Position numbers and translations under genes: made by a program. Of a stretch of 64,000 bases of DNA, positions 40,574 to 54,454 are shown piece by piece. The stretch comes from Vitis vinifera (lineage: Eukaryota > Streptophyta > Magnoliopsida > Vitales > Vitaceae). The notes below the pieces were generated by a model. It searched no databases. It saw only the letters and a list, made by a program, of their open reading frames with translations, and was not told the DNA's origin. The stretch's first letter is position 1, and the number at the start of each line of letters is the position of its first letter. The DNA lies in NCBI RefSeq assembly GCF_030704535.1, contig NC_081812.1, forward strand, positions 16,217,001 to 16,281,000, in the 5' to 3' direction.

Positions 40574-43500
40574 TTAACTCTTGCCTGAGATGGTATTCTG
40601 ATTTTGCTGCAAAAGCTGCATCAGAGGCCAGAAAATATCCATTCTGTGAAAGCCCCTAGAAACCTGCATGAATTGCTTTCATAAATGTTTGCCATGATAA
40701 GATAATACATGTTGCCTGTAGAGGTTTAATATCAATCCAGTACCTCAACGATAAAATGAGCCCACATATTGTCGGAACGGCTTTCCATGACCCCCTTCAA
40801 GATGGTCAACTCTAATCCACGAATTACCTGTGCAATCTCTAGGAAAAGCCCATGTTCATTACATAGCATCTGTAACAGAGGTCAGAGGTTATCTTAAGTG
40901 CAATTTAAGTATGAAGCATAACTTGAAGAGGAATATTTCAATATATTGCAAGAATCACAACCAGTTGAATAAACTCATAAAACTTCTGGAGATTTTCAAT
41001 GATCATGGTACTAACCTCAATGAGCATGTGCCCAGGGCATTCAAGATCTTCGACGACTATGGGGCATACTTTAAGCTCACTTCCCAATTCAAAAGCCCAG
41101 CTTGTCCCATTCTGATGACTGCATTTGTTTTCAGACGATCTCCAGCTCTTCTGACTAGCTACCTGTTGAACATTTCAGTTTCAGCACACCATAAATTTCT
41201 GATACACAGCTTTGCTAGTTTAAGTTACAGGGAACCTACCTATCATTCAATCAGTGCTTCACATCATGAAAAAATCCATGATGGATTTATACTAATTCCT
41301 CAAAACTTTGGCATAGTTAATAACCATGAACTGTTGGCACTCAACATTGATTGCATTTATTGCATCACAAACAAGTGGTTAAACATGAAACAGATAATTG
41401 CTTCCTCATATGATTTGATTTTTTTAATATTTTCATAGTAAAACTAAATATGAGAAAATTATTTTTCTCAATATTTTTTTTTTTTTTTGTTAATATTCTT
41501 CTACTCTATCAAGGGGAAATATCTTCTGATAAATCATAGATACCATCTTTCCTCACAACCACCAAAATTTATTCAAAATTATAAAATAAAATAAAATATT
41601 TGAGGCATGTTCCTTAAAGTTCCTATTGGTGATTTTCATAGTTCAGATAGTTAAGAATGTGGTTAAAAATTACAGGTGGGAAATTTGATATCAACTAACC
41701 TTCAGGACAATCACAGAATGAGATCCAGCTAGACTGCAGTATTTGGGACTTGGGCAAAATCCCATCTTATCATAGAGAAGATAGAATTCTGCCATTCACC
41801 TAACTATCTAGGTACATAAATTTGACTCTGCCATTCACCTATACATACCTCTTGATGCACCCTTTGCTTCAATTTTGCAGCCTGATCAGTGCTGTTTCTT
41901 AAAAACAACATGTGCTTTATGGTTCGATCTAACAGGCCATCTATGCTGCACTGTAGTTGTCATTTAACAGAGAGCAATTAATCCAAAGAAAATAAAAGTG
42001 CAAATAAGTGATAATCCATTAGAAATGCAACAAGAACCATGAAAAAGCACACACCTTGGCACCATTTGGGACAAGTTCCCGCAGCTCCTTGACTCGATCC
42101 TGAATCATCTGTCTATCCCTCGGTCTAGGCCTCTGGTTATTACCAGGACTAGCCCTTTTTTTGTTCGCATTAGACAACTTTGAGCCCTTCCTTGGCTGCA
42201 AGCAACCATACCCCTTTTTCTGCTGCTCTTCATCAGCCAATGTGGTCATTGTGCTCTTAAATGAAGACGACGAAATTGAGGAATTAGTAAAAGCATTTCC
42301 TCTGCTAGCAACAAATTCAGGTTTCACATGGCTCCACAGAAGTGAATCATCTTGCACCAAGGCACTTCCTTCTGATTGATTACCCACATGGGAGGAGGTA
42401 GAAAATTGTCCTGACAAGGTTGTAGATGACTTAACACTATTGGATCTATGAGATGACGTATCATCTGAGCCACTATGTATGTTGGCAACTACATCTTCCA
42501 AGAGATTCACTGCATCGCCTCCTTTGGCAAAATATCCACTGGATTCCTGGGTCAATGGCTCAATAACATCAACAATATCTCTATTGCAAATTGGTTTTGC
42601 AGTGCTAGATGCATCCTCAGATGATCCCCGAATATAGTCACTAGTTTGTCTCTGCATAGCCAATCCAAGTGCTTTGTGCAGTTCACAGTCTAAGGGAAAA
42701 CTGAAGAAACTGTCTGTACTTCTATGGCCTGTATCATTAGCATCCTTGTCTCCAACTGACGGCTCAATCAAACCTCCAGCACAGTAAGAATTCATAATTC
42801 CTTCAGAAGATTCTTCAAGAACCTCCAAATTGTAGTTGTTATACTGAGAAACAGCATGTAATTCTTCTTCCAGACAAGAAAATCTGGATAGGTTACTCTC
42901 TATTACCCCCCATTGACTATTATTTATACACTGACCTTTTAGAGTTGATACTTCATTTAAACCCACAGAAAAGACACTGATCTCCTTTTTGCTTTCGCTT
43001 TCATGAATCAATGGAAGATCTTCTCCAAATGCTTGAAAAGCATCTTGAACCGTGAAAAGTGGTATAGCTTGATTTGTGCTCAACAATTTGCTATTTTTGG
43101 GCTTGACACTGTCAACCACCTCTGAGTCTTCATACAGAACCTTGTGGAGTAGGCAATTCCAGTTTGAGATGAAAGGTACCGAAAACCCCACTTCATTTTG
43201 AAGGGTGTCAAAACTATCTTTAATACAAGCAACAACAGCCACATTTTCAGCAACCTGCAGCCTTGACAGGAAAGAAAAACACATGTAAGTTGAACATTCG
43301 CAAGCCAAAATGCAACACTTGCATGCAAGAGAGAGAGAGCAGAGAAAAGTGTTTTTTTTTTTTTTTTTTTTTGTACAGGCGAAAAAAAAAAAAAATCTTT
43401 CGCTACTCTCTCTCTTGCATAAGGTTTCCACTGTCATGTATGCAGGTTTTTTGTCAGGAGATATAGCACTTTCCATACATGTATAATGGACCCTTTCTTG

Positions 43501-45893
43501 GGTGGTCTACATGGATTCCATCATCATGAATCTCAGATTCATGACTCTGTAACTACCTTGACATAGTTATACACTGCCTGCAATAATAATAGTGTAATAG
43601 CAAGAGAAGATAAGAGCAAACTGCTAACACTACCAATATGCTGAGTATCAAGCTTTTCTATCTATATTAGGATAATGACACAATAGTCAAACCACAATAA
43701 TTATAATAAAGTCGCACCTTCTCCAATGATCCAAGTTGCAAAACCCCATGTGGAATAACAGGCACCAGCAGTACAGTCTGCATGAGCATTATCCGAATGA
43801 TCAACACAAAACCTACCCAAGAGGTTCAAATTTTGGAATTTGTGCACTTAAGTCTACCTAGCATGCCAACACATAAACATGCATGCACACAACACAAAGA
43901 TGCTAATGTATGCATGCTATTTGATCCATTAGTATGGTTCAGCAATAAGTTACCTTAATACCTGCCACAAACTGGAGGAGCCATTCATCTGGACACTACC
44001 AATAGAAAGAATTGGATCAGTGAGGTATCTTGTCTGGAATTTGAAGAACAAGAATCAATCCCTTTCTTGCATAAGCATAATCAATTACTTTGATCGGAAG
44101 CTCACCTCAGGGACTAACTTAGAGTTGAATCTGCTGGCAAAAATATCATCAGTGAAGACCCAGCAGTGGTTTCCTGTTTTTGCCACTTCACCAACAACCC
44201 TGTGCAATTTGGAAACTCAGATTGCATTAACATTAATTTCCAACCTAACTTTTCTTAACTTGCATACAAATGAATTCAACTTGTAAACACACGATTTAGC
44301 TTCATTTTATCCAAATATAAGAACAGCTAGCTACATCAATAGGATCCAAACCTTCTTCTGATGAAGGTCAGAAGAGAAACCTAACTGTGGAAGATTTAGA
44401 CTAAACAAGTGAATGGGCTCCTTAATGGTCATCTAAGCAAGAGTTCAAAGCATTTAACTCTATCAGACATATGAGAGAGGGAAAGAAAGAGTGAAAGAGA
44501 GAGGGACATGCAGAAGTACAATTCCGTAAGTCATGGTGAAACAGAAACTTTAGTTGGAGAAGGTGTGGAAAGGCTAAAGAAAAGATCTAAAAGCTGAAAC
44601 TCCTGAGTCCTCAGCTTCAAAACTACCTTCAAGAAGGATCAATCAACTAAACAGTATGTAAATGATTAAATATGTTCTGCGCACATGAAAGTATGGCTTC
44701 AATGGGGAATAGAAGAAAAAAGTACACAATTGAAATGATATCAGTCAAGCCCAGGATTGTACCCCTCTCCAAATGCATACTGAAGACATGACATATTAGC
44801 CACTGCTAATTCCACTGGATATCCATAACTTCCATTGAATCCATCTATTTCACAGTTTAAAGAAGATATATCATTTGCATTGTTCAAGTAAATATCATCT
44901 GATATGCTTTCCACAGGTTCTCTTGGATTTGGATAATCACAATACCCATCTTCCCATGTCAAAAGCCTGAAAAAACAAAATCACAGAAATTTATATCAAA
45001 CCTGCATAACAACAGCACAGATTGTATTCAAAATACTGTCCCAGTGTCCAGTAACCACAACCACATTTCAAACATACTAATTTCCTCACATTCATAATAA
45101 GAAAAGCAGTTGTTTAAAAGGAATTTGAATACAAAAAGCTACCTAAAGATCTCCTATACGACAACTCTTTACTACACCTATATCCCATCCACCAAAAGGT
45201 TGGGCCCCCGGACAATGTGTAACAATGACCAAAGCTGGTAGAGAAATAACTTTAAGCCTATAATGATTCCTTTTTCCAACTTATTGCTAGGAGAGCCACA
45301 TCACCAACAACCTCAATCTTATGTGTCTTAGGCAGAAAATTGTGGATGCATAAGTCAAAGGCCAAAATCTAAATAAGTGGATATCACATGGAAAACTCAA
45401 GCCAGTATTCCATCCTAATTTTCATCTGACAACATGTTTTTCTCTTTTTTCTTTTGATTTAGACTACAGAGATTCTTGCATCTGTTTCACATAACTCAAG
45501 ACCAACAATTCCAAAATTGCATGATCCAGTTATGAAGAAGCCAAATACATTTCCAAATCTAGGAAATGAATTCAGGCAATAGGAGAATAAAAAATAATAC
45601 CAATATAACCTCACTAGATGAGTGGATGTAATCTCTAGTGTTACTAAACAACATTATTAAACTCCAAGAGCATGCAGAAAAATTGCGTAAATTCAATAAT
45701 AGATGCAACAATGTTCGCTATAAGATGCCAAAATTTGTTGGAACACACTGCTATTCCAATACATATGCCTAAGAAGTGAGTTAGAAACAACTTACATTGG
45801 GTTCTGGTGCTTAAGTCTCCAAAAGACTGCATATTTCCAATGTGAATTGTTGCAAAAGCTCTTAAGCAACTGCCTTAAAGCACTAGTCTCCAT
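40574..45893 (-). CDS. bHLH transcription factor of the LHW/EMB1444/bHLH155 group
   Basis: Ten coding exons, listed 5' to 3' on the minus strand: 45796-45893, 44763-44966, 44106-44199, 43954-43995, 43718-43777, 42055-43254, 41849-41950, 41016-41162, 40744-40869 and 40574-40663. They total 720 residues. The N-terminus METSALRQLLKSFCNNSHWK with YAVFWRL and, further on, GEVAKTGNHCWVF is the conserved MYC-N/GAF-like region of this group (about residues 1-180). A 400-residue exon 6 is mostly disordered and ends in the basic/helix-1 part (DRQMIQDRVKELRELVPNGA). Helix 2 (CSIDGLLDRTIKHMLFLRN) is in exon 7. A conserved C-terminal region follows. The basic region lacks the usual His-Glu-Arg E-box contacts, as in LHW, which acts as a heterodimer. 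LHW relatives work in vascular and root development and embryogenesis. The nearest match by N-terminus seems to be bHLH155/EMB1444 rather than LHW. Confidence 0.92.
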
Positions 45894-45905
45894 CTGTTGA
45901 AGAAT

Positions 45906-45998
45906 TTAGAGGAAAAAACACAAAATCCTAGTACCAGTTCTTAATACAACCCTTTCTAGCTGCCCCGATATGAACCCCGTCCCGCTTGTGTTATCCAT
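45906..45998 (-). promoter_or_regulatory. uORF 3: candidate conserved-peptide uORF of the bHLH gene, 30 residues
   Basis: ATG at 45998, stop TAA at 45908-45906, only 12 nt before the main start. The peptide starts MDNTSGTGFISGQLERV and ends RTGTRILCFFL, a hydrophobic, structured-looking tail rather than random sequence. In Arabidopsis the related bHLH155 gene is, from memory, listed as carrying conserved-peptide uORF CPuORF7. Such peptides usually stall ribosomes at their C-terminus and lower translation of the main frame. The exact match to CPuORF7 was not checked. Confidence 0.6.
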
Positions 45999-46054
45999 AG
46001 GCCTGCTCTTCGCTTCATCACTGGCCGAATCAATCCAAGCAACAAAAAGCCCAT
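45956..46054 (-). promoter_or_regulatory. uORF 2 of the bHLH gene, 32 residues
   Basis: ATG at 46054, stop TAG at 45958-45956. The peptide begins MGFLLLGLIRPVMKRR. It overlaps uORF 3 in another frame, so ribosomes using it would bypass the uORF 3 start. The peptide itself resembles nothing I know. Confidence 0.45.
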
Positions 46055-46116
46055 AGCTAAACCCTCACTCAAGAAGCAAGTAGCAGATATTAATGAAGTA
46101 GGTGTTGTAATAACAG

Positions 46117-46179
46117 TTAAAGAAGGCAAGAAGCGTCAAAGAGCTCCATATTTTCCATGCTTTGGTATGAGTGGTCCAT
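46117..46179 (-). promoter_or_regulatory. uORF 1 of the bHLH gene, 20 residues
   Basis: ATG at 46179, stop TAA at 46119-46117. The peptide has three Met in its first 11 residues (MDHSYQSMENM). It is the first ATG in the second leader exon as inferred here. Confidence 0.45.
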
Positions 46180-46383
46180 GAAATCACAAACAAGAATCAC
46201 ACAAAGATCGCACCACACACAGCAAACCGCAATTCTTGATCTGAGCCAAAGATCTAAAGTAGGGTTACTAAAACCAGAACCTCAAACAAGCCAAACTTTG
46301 TAGAATCTGTTTGTTGTTGTTGTTCTTGCTATTCTTGTTCTCGCTCTTGTGTTGAAGAAGTACTAGTGGTGATTCACTCTTAC

Positions 46384-46698
46384 TGCTCAAGAAGCCATGA
46401 AAATCAATTCCTCAAATAAAACAATTCACCGTTTGGCTGCCGAGAAAGAGAAAAAGATGGAAAATAAAAAAAGAAACCAAAATTTGGGTTCGAGTAAAAA
46501 AGGTTTCCACAAAACTGAACCTAATACAATGACGTAGCTTTGGAGCTTTTTCATTTCTGAGAAAACCAAACCTACAAAAAAACTTAAGAGCAAAATTTCT
46601 CTTCGTCCTCTTCCATTTTTCTCGGCAACCAAACAGAAAAAAAAAAAAAACAAAACAAGCAAACAAAAATAAAAGGAAATCATAATCAAATCCTTACC
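46384..46698 (-). other. Probable leader intron of the bHLH gene
   Basis: The donor GAG/GTAAGGATT at 46698 is strong, and an acceptor CTTGAGCAG ends near 46384. The intron holds a MITE (46429-46636). If spliced this way, the first leader exon has a tiny 7-codon uORF whose TAA stop is formed at the junction. The acceptor choice is tentative. Confidence 0.45.
46429..46636. mobile_element. MITE in the leader intron of the bHLH gene
   Basis: The ends CCGTTTGGCTGCCGAGAAAG and (inverted) CTGTTTGGTTGCCGAGAAAA form a terminal inverted repeat of about 20 bp with few mismatches. Length is 208 bp. It is the same family as 34827-34980. Confidence 0.8.
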
Positions 46699-46882
46699 TC
46701 TAGATTGAATCGTTTCATTTTCAGATCAGAATATTACAACGAAATTCAAATTCGTTGGCCTCCATAGTCTGTTCTTCTCTGTAGAAACAGATATGATTTG
46801 GAATGGGAAACGAAGTGAGTGGCGAAAACTCCTCTTTTCCACTTCCGAGCACACACAGAGTCCGCGCCTTTACCATTAACCG

Positions 46883-46891
46883 TTTTATATA
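46883..46891 (-). promoter_or_regulatory. Candidate TATA box of the bHLH gene
   Basis: TATATAAAA on the minus strand, about 185 nt upstream of the leader-intron donor. This suits a transcription start near 46855. Confidence 0.5.
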
Positions 46892-49800
46892 CTCTTCTCC
46901 CCCCGGATTTCAAAGCTTTCTACAATTGGATTTAATAATTCGTTTGGAGCACAGCGGGATCCCGGCCCCACACAGAGTTCGGAGTCGCGACAAACTGGGA
47001 TGGTTGATAACACTCGCTAGTGGAAGCGAGTGAACATTGAAAGTGAACACCCCATTCTTGCACCCTGTAAACGGCACTAGAGTGGGGAGACTTTAAGAGA
47101 GGTCCATCCTATGCTTCCTCTTTTCTCCCACACTCGCTTATTTCACGCGCCACTTGGGGACGCCATTGCCCTGTCCCTATCTCTGTCTCTGCATTTTAGA
47201 TAGGCTTAAATGGAACTTACACTTATCATTTCTAGACAAAAATCGTGTCTTTTTATCTATTTTATCAAAATTTTTCCTACATTTTGGTCATATATAATGT
47301 TATATTTTTAAAAAAAATTTAATTTCATAAGGGGTCGGCGCCAACTTTACTGTAGCATGACATTCGAAAAATGCATAATTATGTAAGATGTAGCTACTCA
47401 CCTTATTTAAAATATGGTTAGAAAACCAATACTCGGAAGTAAAAGACGAAATTGACCGATTGATATGGACTTATTGTAACTTCAATTTATACGCTATTTA
47501 AAGCTCCCATAAAGTTCGTTTATTGATGCCACGAAAATAGAAAGTCAAAGGATTTGATAAAAATAAAACAAATGTTAATAATTTTTTTATTTTGAGAATT
47601 TAAAAATTAAAACTATTAAACATGATTTATAAAATTATTTTTAAAATTCAAAATTCCAAATTAAAAACAGCAGTTAGTTGGTACCTTGTTCAACAAATTC
47701 TGCCTATATCTCATTTGAAAAAAAAAAATACTCAGATCCACGTGTCTTTTTCGAATAAGGGATTGGGCGGGTCCCCATTAAATACTAACTAATATATTGG
47801 GTTATCATTATTGCTGGATATATTCCTTGATTTTAAATTACTTAAAAGCATCTCAAACCTTGACTGATTTCGAGCGTGATAAGTAGAGGAAATTTTCTAA
47901 CTTATTCGATATTAAAACCAGTGATATTTTGACTAGAAATTAGAGGAAAATGGCAAATTAATTACAAGCTCACTTCATCAGCAACTTACCCGACTTCTAT
48001 ATTTATCAAGCATTTGACCTATTCATATTACAAAATCAGCAAACTTGAATTCTAAAAACTACAAAATCGTAGTTTTTTTTTATTTAATTTTTATTTTCTT
48101 TACATAGTAAAAATCTCAATTCTACATTTTGGGAGATTAGAATCGAATTAACGGCTGAGAAAAGGCTCAAAGTCAATGGGGCGAATCTTGTAAGAAAAAT
48201 TAACGAGTGCTTATCAGACAAATGAGGGTTATGTTTGATAAAATATTCAGTAGACTTATCATATATATAGAGAGAGACGAAGACCGTGACTGGGTGCTCT
48301 CACTGGCCCTCTATTAACAAAATTAATAATCGAAGACTAACAACTGATTCGATCCTTTCGGAGGTCAATTCAATAAAAGATTTGTGTAGCAGCAAACCCC
48401 CTCCCTGCATACAACTAATGTGAATGAAAGTGACCAAAGGAAGATGGATTCAATGCACACATGCTCATTTCTTATATAAATAAAGCTGAGATGATTACCT
48501 ACTGAGGTTCATTTTGAAAGGGCAAACGCCTTTAAAACCCACCAAATTGAGCTCCTAAGCTAAAGCAGATTTTTATGGATATTTATATTTTTACAAAAAG
48601 TTTGACTTTTTTTTTTCTTTTAATAGGGTTTAGTTTAATATTTTGAAATAAATCTATTTTTATAATACGTTTTTGTCTCTTGCAAGTTAAGACAATCATT
48701 TTAAATCGTTAGAGCATTAAAGAAATAACATGGATCGATTGTCTATGGAGTGACCTATTGGTTTAGAAATGACTTCTGTGAATGCCTATGGGGTGGTTCT
48801 GGCTTGCCCTCAGCCTCATGGAGGAATCATAAAGCCACTGGTTAATTATCATATGAATTTATTTAACATTTTTCCTAGACATCGCGCGTCATGACAAACC
48901 TGAAACATATGATATAAATATATGCCGTGACACATCTTCAACCACTTGGCTCGAGAAACAACCAGGAATTCTTGCAGTCCTATTGGCAGATAAAGTTGAC
49001 ATTGATAACATAAATAAATTAATACCGACATGATTAATTTCATTGCACAACTGGATTGAAGGAATATAAAATTGGAAACGTCGATAAAAACGGTCCACCA
49101 CCCTGTTGTTTTTCTAAACGTTGCAGCTCCATCAAGCAATGTGATTTTATGAACCAATGAGAATGTGGGCGGCCACTATTATGATTCTGACTTAAGCGGC
49201 GGAGTCAAATCTCATCATATACTTTGAGAAAGAATGTTGGGATTGTTTTTTGTTTTAGTACAAAACCGGAAAAATTAGAAACTTAAATCTGAATCCAAAT
49301 GGGTCCCCCTCCATCCTTAGCTGAATAGCAACAGATAAAAATGACGTCATTGGTAATTAGTAAGTGAGTCGATAAAATCCCCACAAATCTCATGTAATTA
49401 TTACTTGATTTTCGTATAAAAGGTTGTGAATCAAATCATGATCACCATCATACAATTCTTTAGCTAATCCTTGGTGATATTTTACTTTTTTTTTTTTTCT
49501 TTTTTCTTTTTCTTTTAATCATCATCGGATTCCCAAAACTAAAAAGAGTCGATGGGATGCGTAAACTAGACCCTAATCCACCTCACCACGTAATTCACAA
49601 AAGAAGACTTTTTTACAGGAAAGAAAATCCTTGAGAGTAATATATAAGCTTTAGAACCATTTGTTAATTACAGTAGAGCACTAATATTTTTTGGGACATA
49701 AGAAGTCAATGTTCAATTATTCAAATGATACATCCTCACCACAAGGTTTTGTTTTTAAATTGTCTTGAAGTGATTTGACTTCTTAAAAGTGTTTTATAAT

Positions 49801-52800
49801 GAAAAGAGTTAGAAAACAAATTTTTATTTCATATTAGTAAAATGAAAGAGGCTTTTAGTACAAAACTCATCAGAGAAATATTTACATTAAAAGCTTCAAC
49901 CTAATTCAAAGCCACAACAAAATATTTAGAGGCCCATGGGGTTCAAAGTGGTATAAAATTTTAGAAAAAGCAGATAGAAGGGGGAGAATCGAGGAGCAGA
50001 GCCATACATACACGTGGATTCATACTCATAGGGAAAGGTGTCAGAGAGGTAAGAATTAGCCGGTTGACGGCCGACACAATAAAGAGTGTTGATTGGAGCT
50101 GTTGCCCCTGCGCCGCTCCAATCACAGTCCAAACACGTGAGTGGGCCTCACCAACTTATCGTTGGGACGCGTGTCAACCCCATACTCTCCCGAAACGTAC
50201 TAGGTGACGACACGCACTTCATTTATTATACATCCGATAGTCCCATGAGGCATTAATACGCCCGGATCCTTCGGCTCGCTCTCGATACGCTCAGTCAAGT
50301 TGCATTCTTTTAGTTTGGTTTGATACGAGTACGCTCATGGTTTGGTTTTAACTTTTAATAGTCTCCTTCTTCTTTGGTTGTACCTCGTGAAAACAGTATT
50401 CCCAAATATTTTCAGTTAAACTTTTAAAATAACTGACATTTGGATGATCAAATTATTGATATTGTATAATTAAATTAATAAATTAAATATATGGCATATT
50501 AAGATGTAAATTATAAACTTCCACACATGGAAAATTTGGAAGCAATGTCTTCGGCTCAGTTCGAAATAACTTAAGTTCTAGAAGTAGTTGTTGAACAGAT
50601 TCAGTTATTGTATAATCAAATAAATTGATGGTAACTGGTAAGTGATATGCAAATCTGATTTTTGTTAAAAGTAAATTTGGAGAGAAAAACGAGGATGCGC
50701 AATGCGCACAAGGGGAGTGGAGGCATGGCAGGAGAGGAATGGGGAGGGGTGCTAGGAAGAAAGGGACCCACCACTGAAGGGGACAGGTATTCCATGTGTA
50801 TGGTACGGCTGGGGACCATCTCTGCACAGCCTGTAGAGACGGCTTTTGGATGGTGAGCAAGGTGGAGTGCAACTCAAGGCATCCACTCAACACACCCAAA
50901 GTAAAAGGAGGAAAATTGAAAATTTTACCACTTCAGTGCCATACGTCACCCTTGCTCTTCACTTATCTCCACGCGCCGCTGTTGGAGGCCACCCTCAGCT
51001 CGGTCATTGCTCGAATCTTCACCGTATATGACCAAAACTGAATCACCGAAGACCCAGCTAATGCCACCCTCTTGATGGGGCCGTTACCGACTAAATCATT
51101 GCCCAGGGGCAAAACTACTGGTAAGTGGTAACTCTTCAATTGGGGGGGCCGGGGGCCATGTACCGACTTAATAGTGGGCTACTACAATTCTGGCATTCCT
51201 TTCCTATCCTCGCCACTATTTCTTATTTGCTAGCTTTTCCAGTTGAGGCCTCTTTACTCAAAGGCTGCATGTATATTCTTCCGGGACCATATTTGAAAAA
51301 GAGTACCGGTAAGAGTTTGCGCCTTACTCAGCATGGCAGTTGGATATCTTGCTAAAATATGGCAAACAAAATTTATGACATTGGTTCGCCGCCTGAATGA
51401 GACAATTTTTTTTTTGCAGATGGAGCGGCTATGATCACGCGTGCATTGTCGTGGACGAGTGACATTCTCAAAATCTCATCAATGGCACAGTCGGGGTTTC
51501 TTTCATCAATTTCGACAGGGAAAATGGTTAGCCTTCGATAAAGTTGCCTACAAGAAACGTGCTCAATTCCAAAACAAGAGTTCATAAGAAAATCTAATTA
51601 ATAGAGTTGATGGTCAGGATCTTTTCGCCGGAACAAATTTGACAGAGGACTTCTTCAGGGGGGCGAAAGGAGGAAGTGCCAATACGGCCAGGGCAAAAGC
51701 AAAGCTAGAGGGCAATTATGAACATGGTAAAAAAGGCTGTGATTCATTTCCAAGCTCTAACTTGAGTGCACTCGATAGTGTAATGGGTTTCTATATCACC
51801 TATGAGTGCGAAGTAGGTTTCAAAAACTAGTCGCAAGGGATAGTAATATATATGAAAACAAGGGCATAGAAATCAGATGGAATATGCAAGATCTTGGTCC
51901 ATTAAGGATCAAGCCTACATCAAACACCACCACAATTATAGATAAACAAATGCAATCTACCGAAGTTTGCTCAGAGATAGTTTCATGCTTCAGGGCGCTG
52001 CACTAGGCATAAATAATAGTCGGACACTACTGACAAGTTCACATGAATAGTGGTTACTACCTTCCTGTATGTGGGACATGTGCCCTCACTCCTCATAGTC
52101 CCCAGTGAAAATCTTGGTAACGATGAACACTAGGTGGGTTATATAAAAGTGAAGCCTGTACCTACCACCTGCCAAGCCCTGTTTTTAGCTCAAAACTCCA
52201 TTAATTTGAAGATATCCTTCAATTAAAAACAAGGAAGATGAAACTCAACAACGAGACACTAAATCAGCTAAGCTTTTGATCAACAAGTCTAAAGTCCAGA
52301 TCAGAACTAGAAATTAATCGTATGAAGGATAAGCGAACCCACTAATTGTTAGGAAAAACTGCTCTGAAATTGGAAAGTAACTTGTTCGGAGGTTAGCACA
52401 TTTGGGATTCTGAAACCCTGCCTAATCATATATTTCTCATTATTCGAATTTAAGTGTGCGAGAAGTACATGGAATACTCCTACCTAATCCACTGAGGCGT
52501 AAGTGAATTACATCTTGCTACCACCCAGCAGGTCCAGAAGTATAATTAAGAGAGATCAATAAAAGAATTCGTTTTATGATGAAGAGCATCGACAATAGCT
52601 TCAGCTACAGAGGTTAATGAGGAGATCACCTAATGAATGCAATCGAATTTAAAATGATACCATCGCATCAAGATAGCTATAAGATTGTAAAAGGAAGAAC
52701 TAAATCAATTATTAAATGCCTGAGGAATATAATTGAGGCCAGGTATTGTAATAATTGAGCATCATAGTGAGGAATTGTGGATTCAATAATTACTTGATGC

Positions 52801-54408
52801 AGTACCTGTAAAGATGGTGAATGTCAACAGGTCAATGGTAGTAGCAGCAACAGCACTAGGTTTAGGAAACAGTTTGGGGAAGAACAGAAGTGTAGCCTTT
52901 ATGATCAAGAACGGTGTTCCATATGCGTAACATACACACTTAAGCAGCAGGAGTAGGATCTCTCCTGGATATGTGGCCATGCTTTGTCAACATGACACCT
53001 TGGTAGGATGAGGCTGACTGGAACATGTTTTAAATATCTATAGTTAGCAAAAAATCCAGTCATCTAGGTATAATAGATCCAAGGTGGGGCAGGACAGGAC
53101 CATGCACATTCTGAGAGTATTCGATCACACCCTGGAACTATTAGCAGGTGCCTGGCCTCACTCACCCGACAAGCTCAAGGTGGCGTGTCATGAAATGCTA
53201 AGATCCAATACAGGTACCTAACATACTGTCAGTAATTTGGATGTTCTTGCTAGAGAGGCTCCCTAATCAGGTAGACAATGCCATAAGAAAAGGTGACCAG
53301 AACCAACTACACTTGGAGATTTAGGATCACTTCCCATCACTTGGCCCTGCATTAATAGCGATAAACGAAGCGAGAGAACAATGACAAGATGCAAATAGCC
53401 AAACAAAATACATAAAGCCAACACTGGAATTTCAGATATAATCAGAAGACATATCCAAGAGAAAGACAATTGACATTTCAAAGTTAGGTACCTGGCACCA
53501 GCTCTTCACCTTTGGATCATTGCAGGTCATTTATCACCAGGTCATGTTGCACTTCTCTTCCGCAACATATCTAGGCTGCCAGATTGACATCAAATGGTTG
53601 GTTGAATTCAACAAAAATTCAATTGGACAGTGAGAACTTGATTTGTTTGTAGGGAACTATCTGAGTTAGGTTCGGATGCAGGAGTAGGAACTTGGATTTA
53701 TCTGATTTAAATTATCATGATTGGATTTTATTGAAAACGAGAAATACGATTTTTGGATTTAGAAATCTGATTGACGGTAATAATTTTCAAATATGAGCTC
53801 GATCCTTCACAGAAAAAACAAAGTACAATCATTTATTCCCAAGAAAATAATGCATATACGTTGTTGTAGCTACTTGAAAACGATAACCAGGCGTCTATTT
53901 GTTCTAGGATTATAGCAAATTGTCTATCATTTGATCAATTCTGTCACTTACATTCTTAAATACTTGAAGTATTTGTAGAAACAAAAATAAAAGGAAAATG
54001 CTTTACTGATTTATATTGATTATATTTTAAAAAAAATTAAAGGTTATCGCATTAGTAATTGATGAGAAATTCTACAATAAGGGTGAACCTCTGGTATGGT
54101 CACCAAGTGACATGGGAATTTGTACTGGGGGCCTGCTTGTGAAGCCCGTTGGGGTGTGACTTAGGTTAGTCATAAGGATGGATCCATGAAGGTGGATCAA
54201 AGGTCTGATCCTAGTTCAATGCTCCCGCGCCTGCTAAAGCAAAGGGAGATTCGATTATTTGAACAATACCCCAATTTCAGTGGGAATCAAAGTAACAGCC
54301 ACATAGCCAACTTCTCCATGGGAATGGGATCAAGGGTTAAAAAAATTTATTTATAATTTATTTTTAAAAAGGTAGATTTTATTTTTATCATTTGATATGC
54401 TAAAAAAA

Positions 54409-54454
<46 letters not shown>

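Noticed and set aside
40830-41438. 202-codon plus-strand frame
   Set aside because: It is antisense to exons 8 and 9 of the bHLH gene and the intron between them. Its translation has no domain features.
43550-43575. Extra exon of the bHLH gene (GCAGTGTATAACTATGTCAAG)
   Set aside because: It is flanked by AG and GT, but adding it is not needed. Joining 43718 directly to 43254 gives a smooth, family-like sequence.
50483-50899. 138-codon minus-strand frame in the gene-poor region
   Set aside because: It is Leu/Pro/Cys-rich with no recognisable pattern, and neighbouring frames on both strands are equally open.
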